Source: Owenia fusiformis (lineage: Eukaryota > Annelida > Polychaeta > Sabellida > Oweniidae). From it: a DNA stretch of 64,000 nt. The stretch covers positions 64,001-128,000 of the forward strand of contig CAIIXF020000006.1 in assembly GCA_903813345.2 (NCBI GenBank), in the 5' to 3' direction. Below the pieces are notes generated by a model, which was given only the letters and a program-made list of their open reading frames with translations, was not told the origin of the DNA and searched no databases. A program made the position numbers and the translations under genes. Below, piece by piece: positions 11,986 through 24,170 of this stretch (within the stretch, counting starts at the first letter, position 1; the number at the start of each line of letters is the position of its first letter).

Positions 11986-12646
11986 TGAGACGCCACTTAT
12001 GGAACAAATGACGACCTTAAAGTGAATACCATTCCAAAATTACTCAACAAAAACAGGTATCCAGAAATTTTAATCCATTTTGTTCCATTGACGTTTCGTC
12101 ATATAACTAGTTCTTGAACAGTGCTAACTACATATGTGTGAAAATAGTATTATACACCTAGCTACATCTAGAGTTTCAAACAAAGTACCCTAACATTACT
12201 GGTGTTAGTCAAAAGTTAAAAGGTATCTTATTATATAAACTATACCGAAACCGCTCTCTAACAAATCAGGACCTTTTAGTTTGTTTTACTTTTACCAGTA
12301 CTTGATTGCAAAATGTGCGATCTTCACTAAAACGAAACAAAACGTCAACGCATACATTTTATTATCAGTTCTTAAAATGTATAAATTTGAGATAAGTCAT
12401 TTGGTAGCCAATCACAAAATAAAGTTAGTCATAAAAGTCGTCATGAAAGCATTCATAAAAGTGCGAAGGCAGTCATCAGATTATTGTTAACTTTAATGGA
12501 TTTGATTTCTAAATAGTGGAAATACACAATTCTTGTTCTAGAATATAAGCTTTAGAGATCTTAACAACGTTCAATTAGCATGGGTTAAATATATCCAATG
12601 ATAATAATTTTGTTTAAACTTTCATTATGTCTCGCAAATAAAAAAT
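11986..12646. other. Intergenic, no gene seen
   Basis: AT-rich sequence between the tandem repeat and the first paralogue. It should hold that gene's promoter, but I recognise no core element. The open frame at 12281-12490 has no domain and lacks splice support. Confidence 0.4.
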
Positions 12647-15600
12647 ATGTGGAAAACGCTCAAAAAGACTTTCAAGGGCAAATCAAGTTCAAAATCGACC
12701 AGCACAAGAAAGAGGGGAAGACATCGGGAAAATGGTGAAGAAAGTGTTCAACCCCCTGATACTGTAAACGCAGGGACTCAAACTGAACCTTGTAATAAAG
12801 GTATGAAACTCTTAATATTTTTTCTTGTTCGGGTGTCATTTTTCATATTTTCTACTCTACTGTAATTTTAATCATTCAATTATGTTTTCAATATCAAGGG
12901 GTGGAAACACGTCAACGGTCTATTCGTGTCGAATAACCGGATGTACTTTAGTCAGCCGTCATTTTATTTGACACATTCTAAAATGGTAAGTGTGTTTTTT
13001 GCTCGTCTTGCACGTTTCAATTACAAGGGAAAAAAGTCCCCAAAACAGGTTCACAACAACCAAATATAATTAAAAAAATATATTTTTGAATATGTTCAAC
13101 AATGGCAACTGTCGAAGAAATTTCCCGGGTGTATGCTACGAAAATATTCTAAAATGTGTTTCAACTTCCTGACTGTATCTTAAGTACCCTAGATCTGCGA
13201 CTGTCTGGTGGTTGGAGTTTGAACATAAGTGGGGATTTTCGGACTGGACTAGGTGTATATATAGGAAGTAAAAGAAACAATCGTATACCTTAGAAATCAT
13301 GCTTTTTGAATTATTGAAGAATCTCATAATTTAATTTTTTTTTTAAAATAGAGTTTTAAAATAAATTGTAATTCAGTGAGTAACTGGTGAACCTCTGAAG
13401 GAGTTTAAATATTTAAATTGACACTCTTACCTTTCAAAATCATTTGAACCTTATGACAGATTGGGTTATTAAGTTCTCATTATAGAGCGGCCTTTAAGGT
13501 CTCATAATAAAGTTCAAGTTCATTCCATTTGAAAAGAAAGTGAGGTAATACTATAACAAGGACCCACCTTCACGTTATACTGTACATTTTCAAACTCGTA
13601 TTTATTATCACAAGTCATAGTGCAATGAAGGAACCTAGGGATAAAAATATGTGTCATTGTAAATCTTATAAACGATACATTTGGTGAAATAATTTCACGT
13701 TTATAAAGTCTATTGTCATTAAAGGCCTATACCCCTTAGTAATGTTCACGATATCCTAATTTATATGACTAAAATGTACGCAAAAATGTTATTTTCAAGA
13801 AACTGATTGGCCTATATATTTTGGTCAAATATAGAGGTATCTATAACTTTAGGTATCAGTTACAGAAAATGTCATAAGTATGGGTATACTCACATTGACA
13901 GCCTTTGTTTATTTGTGTCACCCTATTCACTCTCTAGATCGAAAGAAATACTTTTTAAAGAAGAATGGCAGAACAATCAATCTGATTTACGTATGGTTTT
14001 AACATATACCATATCAATAAAAAATATTATAACCCCATGTTATGACTTCCATATACCTCCAAAATTATTAAATATATTTACCCTCCGAGTCCATTTCAGA
14101 TACATTAGGAGGGAGGAGTTCCTTACAGACTCTCAACACACAGAGTAGCGGTATCGGGGGCTCACAAGACCTACTTGCATCTCCATGTAAGTGCATGTAT
14201 AAAAACACATTTAACCTGAGTAACATTTTCTGATTGGTCAAAAGTTATGGTAGCTATGGCAACTTGTGTTTTGATCATGGGGCAATACAGTATATCTCTG
14301 AAGTACTTGTGATCAACAAAATGGATAGGAAACTTATTGCAGGTGTCCGAATGCTAGCATTACTAAGCTCATTGCATTTTCGCAAAGTCATGTTTGATGT
14401 TTTTTCCTCGATCATGGTTCGAAGACTCAGTGTCTAAAGTACATGAATTGTGCATCAAATATCCAACACATCTAATATTTAATAATGTGATGAAATGTTA
14501 GGAAGCTTTCGTTCTCGTCATGAATTGCTCCGCATGACCAACGCAAGTTACCATAGCAACCACAACTACAATAACCAATCAGAGTAAAGTAACTCATTTT
14601 TTGTTTTTAAGGCATAAACATTTTCCACGTTACATGCAAGTTTCAACGAGAACATTGAACATTAAGAAAATTAGAACTAATATTGAACGATCTGGGATAT
14701 TTACATTTTTCAAATCATTTTGTAGATGGAAGTAATCTCAGCTTCCACCACCACCACCACCACACGTATAACTACAGTACGTATGGACCTAATTCTAACT
14801 TCGGGACCCAGACTAGTGTTACAGAGAATACGTGCCATGTAGATAACATTCGTGGTTTTCAAGACGCTGATCGTCGGAATAACTCAGATCGTAGAACAAA
14901 AGAGGGTTACTATAGCAACGACGATGAAGGTGGCTTTTGTGTGCATGAAATGAATACATCTATATGCATGAGCTCCCCGAAAGTAACGCTCGGCCATCTC
15001 AACAATGATGCTAGTGGCACGAGAAGGCCTGATGAATCCAGTAACACGCGAGAGCCTGTGGAATCCAGTGATGGCGTGCATGGTGGTGATGGCTGTGAAG
15101 CGGAACGGGAAATCGAAAATACGTTGTATGGTTTAAATCCAAGTTTGAGAAAGCTGAGGACTACATCGTTACCACCCTCATTAGAAAAATATTCAAACCT
15201 GGAACAAGCTTCGAGTTTGAACGTAATCTGGGACCCACTGACCGGAAATCAACTGTATGGAATTGGTGCACGACCAAAGAACTCGTCTGCCAATCGACCA
15301 GTTGAAAACGATGAGAGATCCTTAGTCGTCCCAAGGCCCAAAGTAAACAAGCATTACTCTAACGTGTCCCTGACTGGAAGTCTAAAATCATAATATGAAG
15401 TATGGTAGTGTGCACGAGAACGTTTTGTAAATGTTGTGTTGTTTAATGGATGAGCAAATATTATGTGTTGTGTTTAGGTCCATTTGAGGTAAATATCATA
15501 TTAAACACATTTTTTTCAACATAGACCTTATATCTTTTCAGAATGGATCAAATGAAGCCATCAACAGACGAAATGTGCTTCAAAGAAGTGAGGCCAGTTT

Positions 15601-15790
15601 GGCTAGTCCGGATAATACTTCAAATAAACGCTGGGAGGAGATGTTGCAGCGCCGACAGGAGCAGTCTCGAAAAAGGGCAGAATTCTTCAGCAATCATGAT
15701 GTTTCTGGAGCAGCTTGCGATGGGAAGAAGGCTATAAGCTTGACAACATTAACCAGGTCAAGGATCCTTTACACGATTGGTGAAAAGTAA
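12647..15790 (+). CDS. Paralogue A of a novel four-exon family; in-frame stop before last exon
   Basis: Exons 12647-12800, 14100-14186, 14726-15393 (stop) and 15542-15790 match those of the downstream paralogue in order and phase (1, 1, 0). The N-terminus is basic (MWKTLKKTFKGKSSS) and Ser/Lys/Arg-rich, followed by a GTQTEP motif. Exon 2 gives SSLQTLNTQSSGIGGSQ. Exon 3 opens with a six-His run, then YNYSTYGPNSNFG, YGLNPSLR, KYSNLEQASSLN and GIGARPK. The frame stops at 15391-15393, where the paralogue continues, giving 302 aa. The last exon (INRRNVLQRSE, RRQEQSRKRAEFF) is nevertheless intact, and a donor-like AAA|GTAAAC at 15343 is in phase with it (368 aa). Relative to the paralogue, about 25 residues holding the RHIM-like motif are missing. 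Function unknown. Alternatives: truncated isoform, or a gene beginning to decay. Confidence 0.7.
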
Positions 15791-16017
15791 AGTACAGAGT
15801 TGAGGATGTCCCTGTTAATGTCTAAACATTGCGAAACACTGCCTAAACACTACTAGATGTGTGAGCAAGATATGCTCAGCCATTCGTTAACAGGTAAATG
15901 GATGAACAGACTGGAATAATCCTGGATCATCACTTTATATTTTTACCCTGCTTTATTATTTACTTCATTTTTTGCATGTTATTTATATGGAAATATTTAT
16001 GTGAACATAATAATGCT

Positions 16018-16023
16018 AATAAA
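16018..16023 (+). terminator. Polyadenylation signal AATAAA
   Basis: AATAAA about 230 bp after the end of the last exon of paralogue A. Candidate 3' end; no other evidence. Confidence 0.35.
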
Positions 16024-17664
16024 GGCAGGACTATCAGTCCTTATATTAAATATAAGTGTTGAGTCCGCTTCAATCATTTTACTTATTTCAGTCTTTCAAA
16101 CGAAGCCAAAGCAGCGAGAAGGTAATTCCTTGATAATTGCTGTTCTTCTTTGAAAACCCATGTCTGGTCTTATTGTTAATCACGTGCTGTCGAATTTAAT
16201 ACTTATTTACTATCTTCAAATGAAAAATAGTGTATTTGTGTTTGAAATGATCGAAAATTAGGCGTTCCTTTGTTCTGAATGACACCGAGCTCATTTTGAT
16301 ATCTGGCTTCTATCATTGTCATCCTTTACTTGAATTCTTGACTTTCAATGAAGTGGCATCATCAGTGAAAGTTTTATCGAAAAAGTAAAAAAAGGTAGTT
16401 CCATGGGATAGTGCCCGACATTCAGACTTGGGCAATGAATCAAGTACTAAAGTCTCAGTTGTTCACCTATCCACATTGTTTAAAGCCCTGATACAAAGTT
16501 TAAGTTCAATTAAACCACTATTTGAAACTTTTTTTTAATTTCAAAAAGTGATTTTTGAAGGACTTTTTGTTCGAAAAATCGTGAACTTATTTAAAACTAA
16601 CTTTTAGAGGTCACACGTATTTTCTAATAACCAATAATTCATACCAATGCATAGCATTCATCCTCTCGTCTTTTGCCGAAAAAAATAAGAAAATCGGTTC
16701 GTAAATAAGCGAGAAATGAACTCATCAATGCATGAAAATGGTTCAGAGAAAAATGCATTTCAAAATTTTAGTTCTCATAGAAACAAATGGTACAATAATA
16801 TCTAAAACATAATATATTCTTCCTTTTAACCTGGTTATACAATCAACATTGGTTTATTTTTGAAGTTTCGCATATTTATATTTTTTCACCGGGGCGTATC
16901 GAAACCAAAACGCCCCGCAAAACCGTTAATTTGAATTTCAAATCTACCCTGTCTTTGGAAAATCAATGATTGTGAGTCTCACACTACACCGTTTTTCTTC
17001 GAACTTGTTCCATTAAAACCTTCACAGAAATACCTTTCACTCGAGACATTGCTTTTGTTTACAAAGTCCCTCGTTTTAGCGGCGTTTTGGTCCCCAGATG
17101 TGAGAAGTTGCAAATCCCCAGAGATTTCAACCACAATCCTTGATATCTCGCCAGTTCTTCTATCACTCTCCTCCATATTCTACGCAAGGACTCCCATCAT
17201 AACAACAAATAACAAATACCCATTACATTTGTTTAAATGATAATTTCATATGAGAAAACGATATACACTATACATACCACTTGACACCGCTTTCTCTTAC
17301 TTTCAATGCAATTCATGTATGATTTAAACGCAACAGCTGAATGCATACATTCATTTCATTTATTGAATTTTATTTATTTAAAACATTTTTGACAGCCAAT
17401 CACAGAAGGTACCCAGACACTCCCTTTTCTTAACTTGGTATTCCCAACCGTCATATGACCTTTGGTAGCGAGCTGAGAAACACCTACGGCGGTCATATAA
17501 CATTATTGTCTTTTATGGATTTTTATTGGATTTTACTGTTAGAAAGGCCTAATTCTTGCTTTGATGTGAACACTTAAGATATATTAATGTTCTGGCATGG
17601 GTCTATTCTATGTGAATAATTTGCTGCAATTTCGATTTGCCGAGTTGATAATTATTTTAGAAAT
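16024..17664. other. Intergenic between the two paralogues
   Basis: No exon that I trust. It should contain the promoter of paralogue B. A small open frame on either strand near 16979-17240 lacks a domain or a matching counterpart upstream of paralogue A. Confidence 0.4.
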
Positions 17665-20600
17665 ATGCTGAAAAAGCTTAGAAAGGCTTTCAAAGGCAAG
17701 GCAAGTTCAAACTCAACCAGCACAAGAAAAAGGGGGAGAGAGCGGAATAATGGCGAGGACAGCGTTAAATCGTCTGATACTTTACGGGAGAAGCCGCGCC
17801 TATCTGTGAACGCAGAGACCCAAACTGAACCCGATAATAGAGGTACGTAGGTATCTTTTAAATGTCTTTTCTCGACTTCGACCAATTTCCTGCAGTAATC
17901 ATTTTTTAATGATTTTTATCACCAATCTACATTAACGGGAAAATCGCATGTGCTCCATGGAGTTCCACTTAGCCCCATATCCCACGAGGCCCTTTGGATT
18001 CGGATCTCATGCAGCAAATTGGAGGCCACACCATTCCCCATAGAGTTCCATGCAATGTAAACCCAATAGAGACTCCATTGAAATAAATCATTAATGCGAC
18101 TTGTGAGGACTACATGGGACTAAGCGTACTCGAGTCCAGCGGTTTCTTTTGATACATTTTTGGCTTTAAGATAGAGTAAAGGGGATTCCCCCAAATATGT
18201 ACAAAAAGGGCGGTTAAATATTACCTCAACAGCACTCTATTCAAAAGGATTTGCACTTTAACATTATGATATTGTTGGATTATTTTTTATTTACAAAGTG
18301 GTTGTTAAATGAATTCCTTAAACTTAGGCTTTCATTTATTTGCCAAAGCAAATATGCAGTTTTAACAACCGCACACTTTTTATTCAAATGTAAACAATTG
18401 GAGTATATTAGAAAATCCCATGAAAAACTTGAAAACCTGTGTTGTAATTTTAAAAACATGAATGACCACCAAAAGACAATTTTTCTATTGACGAGTAAGG
18501 GGATCATATTAAAGGAATCTGCTAACATGATAAATTATCTAATGATTGGTAGAGACAGGATTCTTATATCAAAGTAACATTTTATATGTCATTTGAAGAA
18601 TGTAATCCTATTTTCTTTACTTTATTGCTATATTTACTGTTATTGAAAATTGTATGTTGGATGTACGTTTGGCCCTTAAAGGGCATCAGTACTAATAAAA
18701 TCCTATTATATTCATGGTAGATACCATATCCTATTTGAACAGGCACAGACGTATTTAAGTAAACATGTTAATTTCAAACAATTGCTTATGAATACCATAC
18801 AACGTTTATTTTGTGTCAATTTTGAATTGAGAAAAAGTCTTACAGAAAACGGCATTGGAACTTGCATAGGTTCTTCAGGGGACGTGAAAACTTGAAAAAA
18901 TTGAGCTGTCTTTGGTGTCAAATGAAAAGTAGTTGTTTTCAATAAATGATCACTGTCTTTCCGCAAAAACAAGGAGAGTTAAAAAGGAGGTCGACAAATA
19001 AAAGACATATCTATTTATCACCCAAAATGATTAACTATATCACACTCTCCGTCATGTAATAACGCTATATTATAGTTTACATGTCTATAAACATATATCT
19101 ATTTCAGAACCGTTTGGATGTTGCAGTTCCTTACAGACTCTCAATACTCTGAGCAGTGGTATCGGAGGATCACAACCGGACCTCCTCTCATCTCCATGTA
19201 AGAAGCTCAACTGTTCAACAAATTGTTCTTGTTTTTTTCTTTAAATAATTAAAAAAGTATAGCCTTGCATATTTTCATTCTATGTTGGCTAAAAACATAG
19301 ATTTGTCAGTAATTCACAATTGCACAATCGTATGTTTCATAAATTAAACAATAACTTGAATAAATCATGTATGCTTATGTCTTTATCGTGTTCTTAAATA
19401 GGTATCAAAATAGATACTGACATTTTCCCAATTACATAATGTTTTGCAGATGGGAGTAATATCAGTATCCACCACCACCACCACACGTATCACTACAGTA
19501 CGTATGGGCCTCATTCTAACTTTAGGGCCCAGACTAGCGTAACAGAGAACACGTACCATGTAGATAACACAAGTTTCCATGATGCCTCTCGAACAAGCAT
19601 TCACAATATTTATGATAGTCAAAATATTCAAATTGGCGATGGCAATGTTATCACACGTGATACAAACGAGGACAAAAAAGCTGATTGGCGGTATTACCCA
19701 AATCGTGGTACTAATGGGGGTTACTATAGCGACGACGATGGAGGCGGCTATGTTGTCGATGATATGACAACACCTATTTACACCAGCTCTCCGAAGGCAT
19801 CACCCAGACATCTCAACAATGATGATGACTACCATAACACGAAAAGGCCCGAAGAATTCAATGGCGTGTATGATGGTGTTGGCTATGGAACGGAACGAGA
19901 ATTCGAAAACAAGGTGTATGGTTTAAACCCAAGTTTAAGGGAGCAGATGATTACATCTTCCCCACCCCCATTGAAAAAGTATTCAAACCTGGAGCGAGCA
20001 TCGAGTTTGAACGCAATTTGGAACCCAAATACAGGGAACCAATCATGTGGCATTGGTGCACGACCAAAGGACTCATTCGCTGGTCGCTCTGTCGAAAGAC
20101 CCGTGCGTCAGGATGAAAGAGCGTTCATTATTCCAAGGCCTCAGCTGAAAAAGAATTGCTCCAACGTGTCTTTAGCAGAAAGTCTGAAAGCATATGCTGA
20201 AAGCACGACTCATGACATCACTAAGGTAACTGTTCAGTTTAGTCGATGTGTCATTTTCTGAACGTTTGAATTTGTAAAAACACGATTTTTTATTGTGTTA
20301 TCACTATCATAAGGGTTTTATGAAGTGTTTTAGCTGGGTTGGACAACCTTGGGGAAAAATTGTTCATAAAATATTTTAAAATAAATATAAATAAATATTA
20401 TCTTTCTATCAAATACCTGCACAAATCAAGTAATTTATTGAATTTGTCACTATTGGTGATGTCACATATCTATTTTCATCATACAAAACGTTGATAACTA
20501 TAAATATGCTTAACTTGCATATGCAAGTTTTTGGAAATTTTGCAAATATTACAATTTTCGCAGCGTCTTTACAATAACGTCTGTACTGTGCGAATACTAC

Positions 20601-21506
20601 GTTCTACGTTCAACTTACCACGCTTCAATCTCGTAAATGTTATATGTTCGATCAAGTCATAGTTATAGCAAGTATCATATAGTCATTCTGATACTCATAG
20701 CATCTTTCTGTTTCACCTGAAACATGCTCTGATATTATGAGGCATATTCTGTGATCTGAGCACATCAGATGGGAAGAGTTATAACTGTCAATAAGTATGA
20801 TAGTTATCATGTAATCATTTACCTAATGTCAATACAATACATAATAAGCATTGTATTTAACAGCAGATAGTAGCACAGGCACGTGTACACAAGTTTAATG
20901 ACCCCAATTAAATGAAATATGAGCTAGGATGAAAGATCTCAAAAATCCTCAATTTTGGGCTCTCCTGGATCGCCAAATCAAGCTCATTATATCATTTCAT
21001 CTCAGGGCTGAGAAGAAATGAGTTGTCATGGATTATCATGATGTCATATAGTATGTTTAGTCAATATGGTTTGGCTCAAGCCATTATGGTGGATATTATA
21101 CCATGTCGTTCAATAAGTTCACAAATATGCTCTTATTCCAAAATAATATCTGGTAATTGATTCCCAAAATATCACCATATTTAAATATTATATCAAACAT
21201 ATTATTCATACATCACGCTATTCAATTCAGATTGGATCAACTGAATCCATTAACAGACAGCATGTGCTTCAAAGAAGCGAGACCAGTTTAGATGAAACCT
21301 CAAATAAACACTGGGAGGACATCGTACAGCGCCGTCAGGAGCAGTCTCGGAAGAAAGCTGCATTCCTCAGCAATCCTGATGTAGCTCGAGCAGTTGGATG
21401 GAATTCCGCTTGGCCATCTGTTGATAGAACGAAAGCTAAAAGCTTGGCAACATTAACAGGGCCAGGAAATCTTTACACGATTGGCGAGTGGGAGACAGCT
21501 GTGTAG
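17665..21506 (+). CDS. Paralogue B: RHIM-like motif protein, 439 aa
   Basis: Exons 17665-17842, 19108-19197, 19450-20225 and 21231-21506, all GT-AG with matching phases (1, 1, 0). Residues 1-12 form a basic amphipathic segment (MLKKLRKAFKGK), followed by a Ser/Arg tail and ETQTEP. Exon 2 gives SSLQTLNTLSSGIGGSQ. Exon 3 starts with five His and a Tyr-rich stretch. At about residues 143-158 it reads IYDSQNIQIGDGNVIT: the IQIG core with Asn three residues after the Gly matches the RHIM consensus [IV]-Q-[IVLC]-G of RIPK1/RIPK3-type proteins, which assemble functional amyloid. Acidic and Gly/Tyr-rich sequence follows, then YGLNPSLR, KYSNLERASSLN and GIGARPK. Exon 4 has a predicted helix with RRQEQSRKKAAFL. 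No kinase, death domain or membrane span. A cytoplasmic innate-immune adaptor is my inference from the motif alone. Confidence 0.75.
18240..18577 (+). repeat. LINE reverse transcriptase 3'-end fragment (intron 1 of paralogue B)
   Basis: The open frame ends in a LINE-type C-terminus: TAHFLFKCKQLEYIRKSHEK, then FLLTSKG and a terminal IGRDRILISK-type tail. The H..L.C pattern after a run of upstream sequence is typical of the zinc-binding tail of non-LTR retrotransposon polymerases. It is a 5'-truncated remnant and not a host gene. Confidence 0.55.
20684..20995. repeat. Dispersed repeat, family R300, copy 2
   Basis: Same orientation and near-identical to 4797-5088, with a small extra segment near GGCATATTCTGTGATCTGAG. 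Lies in the last intron of paralogue B. Confidence 0.75.
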
Positions 21507-21589
21507 AGTACCTATTAAGTCTGGGGATGTCCTTCTAGATAGTTTAATACTGCCAGTATGCTGCTAAGATATGTTTCAGCTATATATTG

Positions 21590-21850
21590 TATTGTATTTT
21601 ATTTAACACCAATGAAGGTGAGCAATACCTCTTGGGTATCCCGTATTATACAGAGTGCATACGGTCGCAATTAACGCGTAAGTAACTTGATATCATGGGA
21701 GGGAGACCCAGGAACCCTCCTTGGAGGAGCCCTGTGTTATTTTTATATGCACTCATACATAGTCATACGAGTACACACCACGGCCTTTTTGTACTAGCTG
21801 TGGACCACTCAGTCAAACACCCTGAAGTACTTTACGCAAACAAGCAAATT
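21590..21850 (-). repeat. SINE-like repeat, head missing
   Basis: Shares ACCAATGAAGGTGAGCAATA and GTGGACCACTCAGTCAAACA with the fuller copy at 55380-55640, in the same orientation, but lacks the tRNA-like head. Immediately downstream of paralogue B and possibly within its 3' UTR. Confidence 0.55.
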
Positions 21851-22139
21851 AAAGTTGTACTCAAACCAGTTTACTAGATTTAGATATATTTATACTATCT
21901 TACCGTATGAAGGCCACTCTTTACGATGGTGAACCATCAACAGTTCCAAAAGTTAATTTTGTCATGATATCGGGTATATTGATGGTGATTATATTTCTAT
22001 TAAGATAATGACACAAAACTGTATCAGAATTATAAGATTCTGTTTTGAAAACTTATGTTACCTTCAAAATGTCTTAGAAAGAGAAGGTTAATTAAATATC
22101 CAAAATAAAATTACAGACACGCAATTAGTAGATTTAGGC

Positions 22140-22285
22140 TTAATTCACACAAACATATAGAAATTGGTCGTCATTTGAAGCCTAAGCCAAGACTGTGGAT
22201 TAACGTTTATGTGATATGTGTGGTATTTTATTAGAAGATGAACAACACTTTATTATGATTTGTGAGAAAAATACTACTTTGTATT
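22140..22285 (+). repeat. LINE zinc-tail fragment
   Basis: One frame reads LCDMCGILLEDEQHFIMICE: CxxC followed by EDEQHF...C, the typical C-terminal motif of LINE polymerases. Upstream sequence is frame-broken. Remnant only. Confidence 0.5.
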
Positions 22286-22649
22286 TTGTATTAAGTAGTT
22301 AGTTTAGTCTTAGTTCAGTCTTGTATAATATTGTAGTTTGGGGTGACTAATATGTCATTGTAATGACATCAGAGAGTCGAAAAAGATATACATGTACATA
22401 TATAAAAGTCAGCAAGTGTCTGTTTTCGCGGCAAAACTGATTTCATTTTCAGAGCAGAAATTTTGTCACCTGACATAACGTGTGTGGATGAAAATATTTG
22501 CTTCAAAATACGATTTTGTAAATGAAAATGAAACCATGGCTTCCAAACACGAGTGGATTATGTTGAGCCAATTATTGCATGATTGAAGCTATTCTCATCA
22601 ATTTTGCAAAGGGTATAATATCCCTTGCAATTGAGTGTGGAATCAGGGT

Positions 22650-22775
22650 TCGTACACACCTGGAAATGTCAGGGAAATTGATTTAGTTTCCCAGGTGCTG
22701 GTAATATCAGGGAATTTCAAAATTTGGTCAAAAAGGGCCAAAAATGTCAGGGAATTTTGTATTAGTGTTGAAAAA
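22650..22775. repeat. Short internally repetitive dispersed repeat
   Basis: Repeats of TCAGGGAA with a GTTCGTACACACCTGGAAAT start; this style of GTTCGTAC...GGAAAT element is common across animal genomes. No second copy found in the window. Confidence 0.35.
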
Positions 22776-23059
22776 ATAATGTTCCAGCAAGATACATTTT
22801 AGGACTATGACAGGATGTCAACGAAATCCAAAATCTTATATTTTGATGTTTCCACAAATTGGAAATATTTTTCATTAGGGAACTCTTTACAGTGTAAAAC
22901 TGTATTTATATTGAGAAGCTGCCCGTTCTACAGTCCCGTCGTACGTCAGTCTTTTCATCTGTCCATCTCGATAACTCAAATATACTCTGCTCAAAGAGAC
23001 ACTCTCACCATTTCTCATGAAAAAGCGTATTAACAGATTTTTGATTTGGTCTTAAATTA

Positions 23060-23370
23060 AAGGGAAGAGGAAATAACCCTGAATCTAAAGAAGAACTTTT
23101 CTTCATGTAAAAAGGAACCTAGAGTTTTACTTTAACTCGGAGTCAATGATTACTCCTAGAAAATTAATATTATTTACCCTTTCTATTGATTGATTATTTA
23201 ATTTTACTTCAAAGTTGTCAATTTTGTTGATTCTTTTTATGTCAAAAATCATAAATTTTGTTTTTTCTACATTGAGTGTTAATCTATTAGATATCATCTA
23301 ATCATGTACCTTCTTCAATTCCTCATTTATATCATTTTCTAAATTATAAATGTTATAATCAGTCAATAAA
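23060..23370 (-). repeat. LINE reverse transcriptase fragment
   Basis: On the minus strand the frame gives NRLTLNVEKTKFMIFDIKR, then NNQSIERVNNINFLGVIID. This is the conserved segment just after the catalytic YADD region of LINE reverse transcriptases. One in-frame stop precedes it. A decayed element. Confidence 0.65.
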
Positions 23371-23794
23371 ATATTTTTAAAATTTTATTTCAGGTTTAGC
23401 AGCATTACAATTCAATAATACAAATGTTCAATATAAACAAGGTTGTACATTAAATTTTATAACGAATTGCAGGTATTTCTGCTAAGAGCACCTGAATAAA
23501 TAGAGTATTGACTTGATAGTTTCATTTTATGTAGATTCTTCGGAGTAATTCATAAAAAATTATAAGATCCTCCTAAAAAATTCATGTAGATTCATTTTTT
23601 ATAATTAATGTTTGATCCCGCCCCACTTGTCCCCTTTCTGCAACTTTACATCTAGTTGAAAATATCGTTGCACATTACTTTTAAACCTACAAAATTTGGT
23701 CGTACATTTTTACATAGATAAAGACATATTTTAACGATTTTTCGTTAATGACTACTGGACCCATAGTTCTTAGATCACTTAAAGCGGACAGTCC

Positions 23795-24125
23795 CTCTGG
23801 CAACCATTTTTTTAATATCACTCAGCAATTTGTTTACCAATTTGCAATGAATGAGTAGTGTTTATGATATGCCATATGATCATTAAGATCAATATTCAGT
23901 TCATCATTCCACTTTAAAATATAACTTTTATTAAAATCGAGATCCTTATTGAATTCCCAATAGATTGTTCTGGAGATCTTTTTCTTTTCTGTGAATTTCA
24001 ATAAATGTGTTTTGCTCTTTGGATAGTGGTCAAGAATTTTGTCCTTTTCGAATATTGTTTTTGCCCATTGAACTGAAGAAGACTTAAGAAGTCTAGAAAA
24101 TTTATATTTGAATTGAAGCGTTCTT
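23795..24125 (-). repeat. Possible LINE connector/tail fragment
   Basis: The minus strand is open for about 95 codons with FSRLLKSSSVQWAKTIFEK, ISRTIYWEFN and SYILKWNDELNIDLNDH. The ILKWNDEL-type sequence resembles the region between the polymerase and the zinc tail of LINE proteins. Ends in stops. Confidence 0.4.
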
Positions 24126-24170
24126 TGAATTCATTAATATTCAAAGAAATCGTTTGGAATTAAAAATATG

